The translations under genes and the position numbers were made by a program. Below the pieces are notes generated by a model. That model made no database searches. It had not been told where the DNA came from and saw only the letters and a program-made list of their open reading frames with translations. This document shows positions 55,237 through 64,000 of a stretch of DNA of 64,000 nucleotides, in pieces. This DNA comes from Burkholderia plantarii. GTDB taxonomy: Bacteria > Pseudomonadota > Gammaproteobacteria > Burkholderiales > Burkholderiaceae. Location: NCBI RefSeq assembly GCF_001411805.1, contig NZ_CP007212.1:248001-312000 (forward strand), in the 5' to 3' direction. How positions within the stretch are numbered: position 1 is the stretch's first letter; each line of letters opens with the position of its first letter.

Positions 55237-58200
55237 ATGAAAGCTCTGCTCGATCTATTCAAGCAAGTCCAACAGGAAGAAGTTTTCGACGCGATCAAGA
55301 TCGGTCTGGCTTCGCCGGACAAGATCCGTTCGTGGTCGTTCGGCGAGGTCAAGAAGCCGGAAACGATCAACTACCGCACCTTCAAGCCGGAGCGGGATGG
55401 TCTGTTCTGCGCGAAGATCTTCGGGCCGATCAAGGATTACGAGTGCCTGTGCGGCAAGTACAAGCGCCTCAAGCACCGCGGCGTGATCTGCGAGAAGTGC
55501 GGCGTCGAGGTGACGCTCGCCAAGGTGCGTCGCGAGCGCATGGGCCACATCGAGTTGGCCTCGCCCGTCGCGCACATCTGGTTCCTGAAGTCGCTGCCGT
55601 CGCGTCTGGGCATGGTGCTCGACATGACGCTGCGCGACATCGAACGCGTGCTGTACTTCGAAGCCTACGTGGTGATCGAACCGGGCATGACGCCGCTGAA
55701 GGCGCGGCAGATCATGACCGAGGAGGATTACTACAACAAGGTCGAGGAATACGGTGACGAATTCCGCGCCGAGATGGGCGCGGAAGGCGTGCGCGAGCTG
55801 CTGCGCGCGATCAACATCGACGAACAGGTCGAGACGCTGCGCACCGAGCTGAAGAACACCGGCTCGGAAGCGAAGATCAAGAAGTACGCGAAGCGCCTGA
55901 AGGTCCTCGAGGCATTCCAGCGCTCCGGCATCAAGCCCGAGTGGATGATCCTCGAAGTGCTGCCGGTGCTGCCGCCGGAACTGCGTCCGCTGGTGCCGCT
56001 CGACGGCGGCCGTTTCGCGACCTCGGACCTGAACGACCTGTATCGCCGCGTGATCAACCGGAACAACCGTCTGAAGCGTCTGCTCGAGCTGAAGGCGCCG
56101 GAGATCATCGTGCGCAACGAAAAGCGCATGCTGCAGGAAGCGGTCGATTCGCTGCTCGACAACGGTCGTCGCGGCAAGGCGATGACGGGCGCCAACAAGC
56201 GTCCGCTGAAGTCGCTCGCCGACATGATCAAGGGCAAGGGCGGCCGGTTCCGTCAGAACCTGCTGGGCAAGCGCGTCGACTACTCGGGCCGTTCGGTCAT
56301 CGTGGTCGGCCCGACGCTGAAGCTGCACCAGTGCGGCCTGCCGAAGCTGATGGCGCTCGAGCTGTTCAAGCCGTTCATCTTCAACAAGCTGGAAGTGATG
56401 GGCGTCGCGACGACCATTAAGGCCGCGAAGAAGGAAGTCGAGAACCAGACGCCTGTGGTGTGGGACATCCTCGAAGAGGTGATCCGCGAGCACCCGGTGA
56501 TGCTGAACCGTGCGCCGACGCTGCACCGTCTCGGCATCCAGGCGTTCGAGCCGGTCCTGATCGAAGGCAAGGCGATCCAGCTGCATCCGCTCGTCTGCGC
56601 GGCGTTCAACGCCGACTTCGACGGTGACCAGATGGCCGTCCACGTGCCGCTGTCGCTCGAAGCGCAGATGGAAGCGCGCACGCTGATGCTGGCGTCGAAC
56701 AACGTGCTGTTCCCGGCCAACGGCGATCCGTCGATCGTGCCGTCCCAGGATATCGTGCTGGGCTTGTACTACGCCACGCGCGAAGCCGTCAACGGCAAGG
56801 GCGAGGGCATGTCGTTCACCGGCGTGTCGGAAGTCCTGCGCGCCTACGAGAACAAGGAAGTCGAGTTGGCCTCGCGCGTCAACGTGCGGATCACCGAAAT
56901 GGTCCACAACGAGGACAAGTCGGAAGGCGCGCCGCAGTTCGTGCCGAAGATCTCGCTGTACGCGACCACCGTCGGCCGCGCGATCCTGTCGGAAATCCTG
57001 CCGGCCGGCCTGCCGTTCTCGGTGCTGAACAAGCCGCTGAAGAAGAAGGAAATCTCGCGCCTGATCAACACCGCGTTCCGCAAGTGCGGCCTGCGCGCGA
57101 CCGTCGTGTTCGCCGACCAGCTGATGCAGTCGGGCTTCCGGCTCGCGACGCGCGCCGGCATCTCGATCTGCGTCGACGACATGCTGGTGCCGCCGCAGAA
57201 GGAAGTGATCGTCGGCGACGCCGCGAAGAAGGTGAAGGAGTACGACCGCCAGTACATGTCGGGTCTCGTCACCGCGCAGGAACGCTACAACAACGTGGTC
57301 GACATCTGGTCGGCGACCTCGGAAGCGGTCGGCAAGGCGATGATGGAGCAGCTGTCGACGGAGCCGGTGACGGACCGCGACGGCAATGCGACGCGCCAGG
57401 AATCGTTCAACTCGATCTACATGATGGCCGACTCGGGCGCGCGCGGTTCCGCGGTCCAGATCCGTCAGCTGGCCGGGATGCGCGGCCTGATGGCGAAGCC
57501 GGACGGCTCAATCATCGAGACGCCGATCACGGCGAACTTCCGCGAAGGCCTGAACGTGTTGCAGTACTTCATCTCGACCCACGGCGCACGTAAGGGTCTG
57601 GCTGATACGGCACTGAAGACGGCGAACTCCGGTTATCTGACGCGTCGTCTGGTCGACGTCACGCAGGATCTGGTGGTGGTCGAGGACGATTGCGGCACCT
57701 CGAACGGCGTGGCGATGAAGGCGCTGGTCGAAGGTGGTGAAGTGGTCGAAGCGCTGCGCGACCGGATTCTCGGCCGCGTCGCGGTGGCCGACGTCGTCAA
57801 CCCGGAAACGCAGGAAACGCTGTACGAATCGGGCACGCTGCTCGACGAGACGGCGGTCGAGGAAATCGAACGCCTCGGCATCGACGAAGTGCGCGTGCGC
57901 ACGGCGCTCACCTGCGAAACGCGCTACGGCCTCTGCGCGGCCTGCTACGGCCGCGACCTGGGCCGCGGCTCGCTCGTGAACGTCGGCGAAGCGGTCGGCG
58001 TGATCGCGGCGCAGTCGATCGGCGAGCCGGGCACGCAGCTGACGATGCGGACCTTCCACATCGGCGGCGCGGCATCGCGTGCGGCGGTTGCTTCGTCGGT
58101 CGAGGCGAAGAGCAACGGCGTGGTGCGCTTCACGGCGACCATGCGCTACGTGACGAACGCGAAGGGCGAGCAGATCGTCATCTCGCGCTCGGGCGAGGCG

Positions 58201-59502
58201 ATGATCACCGACGACATCGGCCGCGAGCGCGAACGTCACAAGATCCCGTACGGCGCGACGCTGCTGCAGCTCGACGGCGACACCATCAAGGCCGGCACTC
58301 AGCTGGCCACGTGGGATCCGCTGACGCGCCCGATCATCACCGAGTACGGTGGTACGGTGAAGTTCGAGAACGTCGAGGAAGGCGTGACGGTCGCCAAGCA
58401 GATCGACGACGTGACGGGCCTTTCGACGCTCGTCGTGATCGACGTGAAGCGCCGCGGTTCGCAGGCTTCGAAGAGCGTGCGTCCGCAGGTGAAGCTGCTC
58501 GACGCGAGCGGCGAGGAAGTGAAGATCCCGAACACCGAGCACTCGGTGCAGATCGGCTTCCAGGTCGGCGCGCTGATCACCGTGAAGGACGGCCAGCAGG
58601 TGCAGGTCGGTGAAGTGCTGGCACGGATTCCGACCGAAGCGCAGAAGACGCGTGACATTACCGGCGGTCTGCCGCGGGTGGCCGAACTGTTCGAAGCGCG
58701 TTCGCCGAAGGACGCCGGCATTCTGGCGGAAGTCACCGGCACGACCTCGTTCGGCAAGGACACGAAGGGCAAGCAGCGTCTCGTCATCACGGATCTCGAG
58801 GGCAACCAGCACGAGTTCCTGATCGCGAAGGAAAAGCAGGTGCTGGTCCACGACGCCCAGGTCGTCAACAAGGGCGAAATGATCGTGGACGGTCCGGCCG
58901 ATCCGCACGACATCCTGCGTCTGCAGGGTATCGAGGCGCTGTCGCGCTACATCGTCGACGAAGTGCAGGACGTGTACCGACTGCAAGGCGTGAAGATCAA
59001 CGACAAGCACATCGAGGTGATCGTTCGCCAGATGCTGCGTCGGGTTCAGATCACCGACAACGGCGACACGCGCTTCATTCCGGGCGAGCAGGTCGAGCGT
59101 TCGGACATGCTTGACGAAAACGATCGCATGATCGCGGAAGACAAGCGTCCGGCGACCTACGAGAACATCCTGCTGGGTATCACGAAGGCATCGCTGTCGA
59201 CGGATTCGTTCATCTCGGCGGCATCGTTCCAGGAAACGACGCGCGTGCTGACGGAAGCGGCGATCATGGGCAAGCGCGACGACCTGCGCGGCCTGAAGGA
59301 AAACGTGATCGTCGGCCGTCTGATCCCGGCCGGTACCGGTCTGGCGTTCCACAAGGCGCGCCGGAACAAGGAGGTCTCGGATCGCGAGCGTTTCGACCAG
59401 ATCGCACAGGAAGAAGCGTTCGAGTTCGGCATTCCGGAAACCCCGGCGGCCGCCGATCCGACCGACGCGGTCGAATCGCAACAGCACCCGAGCGCGGAAT
59501 AA
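55237..59502 (+). CDS. rpoC: RNA polymerase beta-prime subunit
   Basis: This 1421-aa subunit has the N-terminal zinc site ([20 protein letters not shown]), the catalytic Mg motif NADFDGDQM and the second zinc site ([15 protein letters not shown]). The C-terminal tail is slightly extended and acidic ([18 protein letters not shown]). AGAGAAAGCA precedes the ATG. A strong terminator follows. Confidence 0.99.
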   Translation: MKALLDLFKQVQQEEVFDAIKIGLASPDKIRSWSFGEVKKPETINYRTFKPERDGLFCAKIFGPIKDYECLCGKYKRLKHRGVICEKCGVEVTLAKVRRERMGHIELASPVAHIWFLKSLPSRLGMVLDMTLRDIERVLYFEAYVVIEPGMTPLKARQIMTEEDYYNKVEEYGDEFRAEMGAEGVRELLRAINIDEQVETLRTELKNTGSEAKIKKYAKRLKVLEAFQRSGIKPEWMILEVLPVLPPELRPLVPLDGGRFATSDLNDLYRRVINRNNRLKRLLELKAPEIIVRNEKRMLQEAVDSLLDNGRRGKAMTGANKRPLKSLADMIKGKGGRFRQNLLGKRVDYSGRSVIVVGPTLKLHQCGLPKLMALELFKPFIFNKLEVMGVATTIKAAKKEVENQTPVVWDILEEVIREHPVMLNRAPTLHRLGIQAFEPVLIEGKAIQLHPLVCAAFNADFDGDQMAVHVPLSLEAQMEARTLMLASNNVLFPANGDPSIVPSQDIVLGLYYATREAVNGKGEGMSFTGVSEVLRAYENKEVELASRVNVRITEMVHNEDKSEGAPQFVPKISLYATTVGRAILSEILPAGLPFSVLNKPLKKKEISRLINTAFRKCGLRATVVFADQLMQSGFRLATRAGISICVDDMLVPPQKEVIVGDAAKKVKEYDRQYMSGLVTAQERYNNVVDIWSATSEAVGKAMMEQLSTEPVTDRDGNATRQESFNSIYMMADSGARGSAVQIRQLAGMRGLMAKPDGSIIETPITANFREGLNVLQYFISTHGARKGLADTALKTANSGYLTRRLVDVTQDLVVVEDDCGTSNGVAMKALVEGGEVVEALRDRILGRVAVADVVNPETQETLYESGTLLDETAVEEIERLGIDEVRVRTALTCETRYGLCAACYGRDLGRGSLVNVGEAVGVIAAQSIGEPGTQLTMRTFHIGGAASRAAVASSVEAKSNGVVRFTATMRYVTNAKGEQIVISRSGEAMITDDIGRERERHKIPYGATLLQLDGDTIKAGTQLATWDPLTRPIITEYGGTVKFENVEEGVTVAKQIDDVTGLSTLVVIDVKRRGSQASKSVRPQVKLLDASGEEVKIPNTEHSVQIGFQVGALITVKDGQQVQVGEVLARIPTEAQKTRDITGGLPRVAELFEARSPKDAGILAEVTGTTSFGKDTKGKQRLVITDLEGNQHEFLIAKEKQVLVHDAQVVNKGEMIVDGPADPHDILRLQGIEALSRYIVDEVQDVYRLQGVKINDKHIEVIVRQMLRRVQITDNGDTRFIPGEQVERSDMLDENDRMIAEDKRPATYENILLGITKASLSTDSFISAASFQETTRVLTEAAIMGKRDDLRGLKENVIVGRLIPAGTGLAFHKARRNKEVSDRERFDQIAQEEAFEFGIPETPAAADPTDAVESQQHPSAE

Positions 59503-59542
59503 GCGGGAGCGGCGCCAGCCGCTTCGGCCTCCGTGCTTCAAG

Positions 59543-59576
59543 AACCGCCCGGTTTCGACCGGGCGGTTTTTTTTCG
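59543..59576 (+). terminator. terminator of the rpoBC operon
   Basis: A perfect 11-bp stem (59543-59553 with 59558-59568) closed by TTCG is followed by about eight T. Confidence 0.92.
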
Positions 59577-59853
59577 TCCGTCGCCGGCGCGGTCTCGCTG
59601 CTTGCGCCGGCGGCGGGAGCGCGCGATCGCGATGAAATTTCGTCGTGCGATCGCGGCGGCCGTCGATCTCGAAAATGATGAATGTTGTGGGGTTTTCGCG
59701 CGAGGCTCCGTTGTTTCGAGATGGGGCGAATGCTAAGGTCAGCGGCTGATTTCATCGATTTTCAGGCCGGCGCGTTCGTGCCGGTCTTCCGCCGGAGCGG
59801 TTCCTTCCTCGCGATCGTGCCTGGGCCGGACGGTAACGACGAGAGGGCATCCC
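59577..59853. other. intergenic region without a recognised gene
   Basis: This lies between the rpoC terminator and the membrane protein gene. An AT-richer part (about 59660-59760) probably holds the promoter of the following gene. No other structure was noted. Confidence 0.5.
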
Positions 59854-60444
59854 ATGCGCAACGTGGTCGCGGTCAACCGCTGGATCGGCATCACCGGTCT
59901 CGTTCTCTGTCTGTCGCTGGCGGTGCTCGCGCTGCCGGGCTGGTGGTATCTGCGCCATCACTGGGTCCCAGGCGACGCGATCGTCTACACGCGCGTGCTG
60001 CGCCCCGGCCTGATGATCTACGTGGTCCGCCGCGAGGGCGGCGCCTCGGCGCCGCCGCGCTACGACTACTACCTGTCCGGGCGCTTCATCGACCGCTCCA
60101 CGCTGGGCGGCCTGATGGACCGCCGCGCGCCGTTCCTGAGCGCGGACAACGATCTGGCCGACGTCGTCGTCGACGGCGATGACACGCTCTGCGTGTCGGT
60201 GGTCGGCCATGTGTCGGGCTTCCAGAATCACGTCGTGATCGACGTCGACGGCGTCCGGCACGCCATCGCGATCGGCCTGGCCGCGCGGCCCGCGGACGGC
60301 CCGGAGGGTCCCGGCGATTCACCGGCGGTGCGCCTCGCGAGCGCGATACACGCGGCCTCGCGCGCCGCGCCGACCGGGCCGGATGGCCAACCTGCGAACG
60401 ATCGTGAGGGCGGGGCGCCGTCTGTCTGTAGAATGCTGCCTTGA
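59854..60444 (+). CDS. hypothetical membrane-anchored protein
   Basis: This 196-aa protein has one N-terminal hydrophobic helix (about 12-30) and then a soluble domain with the Tyr-rich patch RYDYYLSGRFIDRSTLGG and a beta-rich stretch (VVDGDDTLCVSVVGHVSGFQNHVVIDV). The tail from about 145 is low-complexity. No family is recognised. GAGAGG precedes the ATG. It ends 24 nt before recQ and may be co-transcribed with it. Confidence 0.65.
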   Translation: MRNVVAVNRWIGITGLVLCLSLAVLALPGWWYLRHHWVPGDAIVYTRVLRPGLMIYVVRREGGASAPPRYDYYLSGRFIDRSTLGGLMDRRAPFLSADNDLADVVVDGDDTLCVSVVGHVSGFQNHVVIDVDGVRHAIAIGLAARPADGPEGPGDSPAVRLASAIHAASRAAPTGPDGQPANDREGGAPSVCRMLP

Positions 60445-60468
60445 TTTTCCATCCGGTCTCCTTGCCTC

Positions 60469-62316
60469 ATGTCGCGCGCGCTCGAAATCCTGAACGAAGT
60501 TTTCGGTTATCCGGCCTTTCGCGGCCAGCAGGGCGAGATCGTCGAACACGTCGCGGCGGGTGGCGACTGTCTCGTGCTGATGCCCACCGGCGGCGGCAAG
60601 TCGCTCTGTTACCAGATCCCGGCGCTGGTGCGGCACGAGGCGGGGCAGGGCGCCGGCATCGTCGTGTCGCCGCTGATCGCGCTGATGCAGGACCAGGTCG
60701 CCGCGCTGACCGAGGTCGGCGTGCGCGCCGCGTACCTGAACTCGACGCTGTCCGGCGCCGAGGCGGCCGCCACCGAGCGCGCGCTGCGTGAAGGCGAGCT
60801 CGACCTGCTCTACGTGGCGCCCGAACGGCTCATGACGCCGCGTTTCCTCGACCTGCTCGAGCGCACGCGCATCGGGCTGTTCGCGATCGACGAGGCGCAC
60901 TGCGTGTCGCAATGGGGGCATGATTTCCGCCCCGAATACATCCAGCTGTCGGTTCTGCACGAGCGCTTTCCGTATGTGCCGCGCGTCGCGCTGACGGCCA
61001 CCGCCGACGCGATCACGCGCGACGAGATCATCCATCGCCTGGCGCTCGACGATGCGCGCGTGTTCGTGTCGAGCTTCGACCGGCCGAACATCCGCTACCG
61101 GATCGTCGAGAAGGACAACGCGCGCTCGCAGCTGCTCGATTTCATCCGCGCCGAGCACACCAACGCCGACGGCACGACCGACGCTGGCGTCGTCTACTGC
61201 CTGTCGCGCCGCAAGGTCGAGGAAACGGCCGAGTGGCTCAAGACCCAGGGGGTGCGCGCGCTGCCCTATCACGCCGGGATGGAGTTCGAGATCCGCCAGC
61301 GCCATCAGGAAATGTTCCAGCGCGAGGAAGGGATCGTGATGTGCGCGACGATCGCGTTCGGGATGGGGATCGACAAGCCCGACGTGCGCTTCGTGGCCCA
61401 CCTCGACCTGCCCAAGAGCGTCGAGGGCTACTACCAGGAAACCGGCCGCGCGGGCCGCGACGGCCTGCCGGCCAACGCATGGATGGCCTACGGCCTCGGC
61501 GACGTGGTGCAGCAGCGCAAGATGATCGACGAGTCCGATGCCGACGACGCGCACAAGCGCGTGCAGACCGGCAAGCTCGACGCGCTGCTCGGCCTGTGCG
61601 AAACCGCCTCCTGCCGCCGCGTGCGCCTGCTCGGTTATTTCGGCGAGACCAGCCAGCCGTGCGGCAACTGCGACACCTGCCTCGAGCCGCCCGACACCTG
61701 GGACGCCACGCGCGAGGCGCAGATGGCGCTGTCGTGCGTATTCCGCGCGCAGCGCGCGAGCGGCTTCAACTTCGGCGCGAGCCACCTGATCGAGATCCTG
61801 CGCGGCGCGAAGACCGAGAAGGTCCAGCAACGCGGTCACGACACGCTGAGCACGTTCGGCATCGGCGCCGAGCTGTCCGAGCCCGAATGGCGCGCGATCT
61901 TCCGGCAGCTCGTGGCGTTCGGCTACCTGGCCGTCGATCACGGCGGCTTCGGCGCGCTGGTGCTGACCGCGGCGAGCAAGCCGGTGCTGAAGGGCGAGGA
62001 AACGGTCACGCTGCGCCGCTACGTGAAGCCGAAGAGTTCGCGGCAATCGTCCACGCGCAGCGGCGCGCGCGCCGATCCGACGGCCGGCATGTCGGCCCGC
62101 GAGCGTGCCTGCTGGGAGAGGCTGCGCGCCTGGCGCGCCGAGACGGCCAAGAGCGACGGCGTGCCCGCCTACGTGATCTTCCACGACGCCACGCTGGCCG
62201 AGATCGCGCGCAACGCGCCCGGATCGATCGACGACCTGCGCCACATCCCCGGCATTGGCGCGCGCAAGCTCGACCGCTTCGGCGACGAGATCCTCGAGGT
62301 CGTCGAAGCGCCCTGA
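60469..62316 (+). CDS. recQ: ATP-dependent DNA helicase RecQ
   Basis: This 615-aa 3'-5' helicase acts in recombination and fork repair. It has Walker [13 protein letters not shown], Walker [19 protein letters not shown], motif [12 protein letters not shown], the RecQ-Ct zinc cluster ([24 protein letters not shown]) and a C-terminal HRDC domain (from about residue 540, [13 protein letters not shown]). Order and length are those of the RecQ family. Confidence 0.97.
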   Translation: MSRALEILNEVFGYPAFRGQQGEIVEHVAAGGDCLVLMPTGGGKSLCYQIPALVRHEAGQGAGIVVSPLIALMQDQVAALTEVGVRAAYLNSTLSGAEAAATERALREGELDLLYVAPERLMTPRFLDLLERTRIGLFAIDEAHCVSQWGHDFRPEYIQLSVLHERFPYVPRVALTATADAITRDEIIHRLALDDARVFVSSFDRPNIRYRIVEKDNARSQLLDFIRAEHTNADGTTDAGVVYCLSRRKVEETAEWLKTQGVRALPYHAGMEFEIRQRHQEMFQREEGIVMCATIAFGMGIDKPDVRFVAHLDLPKSVEGYYQETGRAGRDGLPANAWMAYGLGDVVQQRKMIDESDADDAHKRVQTGKLDALLGLCETASCRRVRLLGYFGETSQPCGNCDTCLEPPDTWDATREAQMALSCVFRAQRASGFNFGASHLIEILRGAKTEKVQQRGHDTLSTFGIGAELSEPEWRAIFRQLVAFGYLAVDHGGFGALVLTAASKPVLKGEETVTLRRYVKPKSSRQSSTRSGARADPTAGMSARERACWERLRAWRAETAKSDGVPAYVIFHDATLAEIARNAPGSIDDLRHIPGIGARKLDRFGDEILEVVEAP

Positions 62317-62416
62317 GCCACGCCGGCGGCGCGTGCCGGGGCGGCGGCACCGCGCTCGCCGCCGCAGCCGTCACCGATTCGTCACTTATTCTTGCGCGAG
62401 TCGATCACGCAAGCTG

Positions 62417-62446
62417 TTGACTCGCTTGAGATTTTTGGATTATGAT
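62417..62446 (+). promoter_or_regulatory. promoter of the rpsL-rpsG-fusA (str) operon
   Basis: TTGACT (62417-62422) and TATGAT (62441-62446) are separated by 18 nt, 150 nt before rpsL. Confidence 0.75.
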
Positions 62447-62596
62447 GCCGGGTTCCGATTCTCGGTAGGTAAACTCGCGAGCCGATGTCAAGCACCGGCT
62501 GCGGGCGAGTCTCACGGTTTCGGATCGTCACAGGCATGCCGGCGTCGCTTTGCCCGACGTCTGTGTGCCGGTTTTTGTCATCTTCAGGAATACACA

Positions 62597-62977
62597 ATGC
62601 CAACCATCAACCAACTGGTTCGCAAAGGCCGTGAGTCGGAAACGACCAAGAGCAAGAGCCCGGCCCTGCAGAACTGCCCCCAGCGTCGCGGCGTGTGCAC
62701 TCGCGTGTACACGACGACGCCGAAGAAGCCGAACTCGGCACTCCGTAAGGTCGCCAAGGTTCGTCTGACGAACGGCTTCGAAGTGATTTCGTACATCGGC
62801 GGTGAAGGCCACAACCTGCAGGAACACTCGGTTGTGCTTATCCGCGGCGGCCGTGTGAAGGATTTGCCGGGTGTGCGTTACCACATGGTTCGCGGCTCGC
62901 TCGATACGCAGGGCGTCAAGGACCGTAAGCAGGCGCGCTCGAAGTACGGCGCGAAGCGTGCGAAGGCTGCGAAGTAA
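62597..62977 (+). CDS. rpsL: 30S ribosomal protein S12
   Basis: This 126-aa protein helps decode at the A site. It has the conserved [18 protein letters not shown] and [13 protein letters not shown]. The lysines at the streptomycin positions (Lys43 in TPKKPNS and Lys in RVKDLPG) are wild type. It begins the str operon. Confidence 0.98.
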   Translation: MPTINQLVRKGRESETTKSKSPALQNCPQRRGVCTRVYTTTPKKPNSALRKVAKVRLTNGFEVISYIGGEGHNLQEHSVVLIRGGRVKDLPGVRYHMVRGSLDTQGVKDRKQARSKYGAKRAKAAK

Positions 62978-63152
62978 GCAGTCCCGAAAAAGTGATCGCC
63001 TGATGGCGATTAATGCGGTGGTGCCGGATAGCCGGTGCTGTCGAGTAAGTGGTCACCCGGCCAAGCTGGTTAGTCGAAACGAGATGAAATCGGGTTTGTT
63101 GGTGGCCGCGGAGCTGAAGCCCAGCTCCAACTGAAAAGGTAAAGGAAGAAAC

Positions 63153-63623
63153 ATGCCGCGTCGTCGCGAAGTCCCCAAGCGGGAAGTGTTGCCGGATCCG
63201 AAGTTCGGTAACGTTGATGTTGCAAAATTCATGAACATGCTGATGCTGTCCGGCAAGAAGTCGGTCGCGGAACGCATCGTTTATGGCGCTTTCGAACAGA
63301 TCCAGACCAAGGGTGGCAAGGACCCGCTGGAAGTGTTCACGGTCGCGCTGAACAACGTGAAGCCGGTGGTCGAAGTGAAGAGCCGTCGCGTTGGTGGTGC
63401 GAACTATCAGGTTCCGGTCGAAGTGCGCCCGTCGCGTCGTATGGCATTGGCGATGCGCTGGCTGCGTGAGGCCGCGAAGAAGCGTAGCGAAAAGTCGATG
63501 GCCCTGCGCCTCGCAGGTGAACTTTCCGAAGCGGCCGAAGGCCGCGGCGGCGCGATGAAGAAGCGCGACGAAGTTCACCGGATGGCGGAAGCCAACCGCG
63601 CGTTCTCGCATTTCCGCTTCTAA
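63153..63623 (+). CDS. rpsG: 30S ribosomal protein S7
   Basis: This 156-aa protein nucleates the 30S head. It has [20 protein letters not shown] at the start and the central [25 protein letters not shown] lies before the ATG. The gap after rpsL is 175 nt and holds no gene. Confidence 0.98.
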   Translation: MPRRREVPKREVLPDPKFGNVDVAKFMNMLMLSGKKSVAERIVYGAFEQIQTKGGKDPLEVFTVALNNVKPVVEVKSRRVGGANYQVPVEVRPSRRMALAMRWLREAAKKRSEKSMALRLAGELSEAAEGRGGAMKKRDEVHRMAEANRAFSHFRF

Positions 63624-63740
63624 GCGCGAGCGAGACTCAAGCGGTAAAAATCCGGGCGGGTGCGCTTGTTTCGAGCGCCTCGCCCGTTTGTGTTGAGGCG
63701 TGACGCGACCTTGCGTCGCGTTAACCCATAGAGGATCAAA

Positions 63741-64000
<260 letters not shown>

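Overview
The window is a GC-rich chromosomal segment of a Burkholderia sensu stricto species. Three things point there: the 16S rRNA sequence, the arrangement of one rRNA operon followed by tRNA-Tyr/Gly/Thr-tuf-tRNA-Trp-secE-nusG-rplKAJL-rpoBC and then rpsL-rpsG-fusA, and a TetR-controlled paaABCDE cluster. The plant-associated gladioli/glumae/plantarii group is possible, but I could not test species identity.

Region by region. (1) 1-2070 is an accessory, lower-GC stretch. It holds a two-gene minus-strand operon: a Panacea (DUF4065) antitoxin-like protein followed by a class III nucleotidyl-cyclase-like protein resembling Pycsar cyclases. A near-consensus LexA box lies in front of the operon, and a perfect 20-bp inverted repeat and a candidate small RNA lie beside it. 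This is the best candidate for an undescribed defence or toxin-antitoxin-like system. (2) 2106-15560 carries an SDR protein without its catalytic Tyr, an M15 peptidase, a Fur-boxed heme operon (receptor, HemS-like protein, HmuT) with no permease or ATPase genes, a REC-GGEEF diguanylate cyclase, a lipoprotein, an OFA-family transporter with a 47-aa partner, a beta-hydroxyacid dehydrogenase-like enzyme, a LysE exporter, a second candidate small RNA and an OmpW porin. (3) 15575-27082 carries a DUF2957 lipoprotein, argC, a PEBP protein, pyrE, malic enzyme and a single-chain indolepyruvate ferredoxin oxidoreductase. (4) 27394-38651 carries a short secreted peptide, hppD with a divergent Lrp regulator, a GNAT protein, an IS110-family insertion sequence, a PaaR-like TetR, a DUF1835 protein, paaABCDE and a GDSL esterase. 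(5) 38930-64000 is the ribosomal and transcription core: rrn operon, tRNAs, tuf, secE-nusG, rplKAJL, rpoBC, a small membrane protein, recQ, rpsL, rpsG and the start of fusA.

Functional links. The indolepyruvate-type oxidoreductase makes arylacetyl-CoA from arylpyruvates, and PaaABCE epoxidises phenylacetyl-CoA. HppD takes the parallel 4-hydroxyphenylpyruvate branch. Region 4 and its left neighbour therefore look like an aromatic amino-acid catabolic neighbourhood under Lrp-type and TetR-type control. The heme genes need an inner-membrane transporter encoded elsewhere. All assignments are from reading the sequence; no database search was run.
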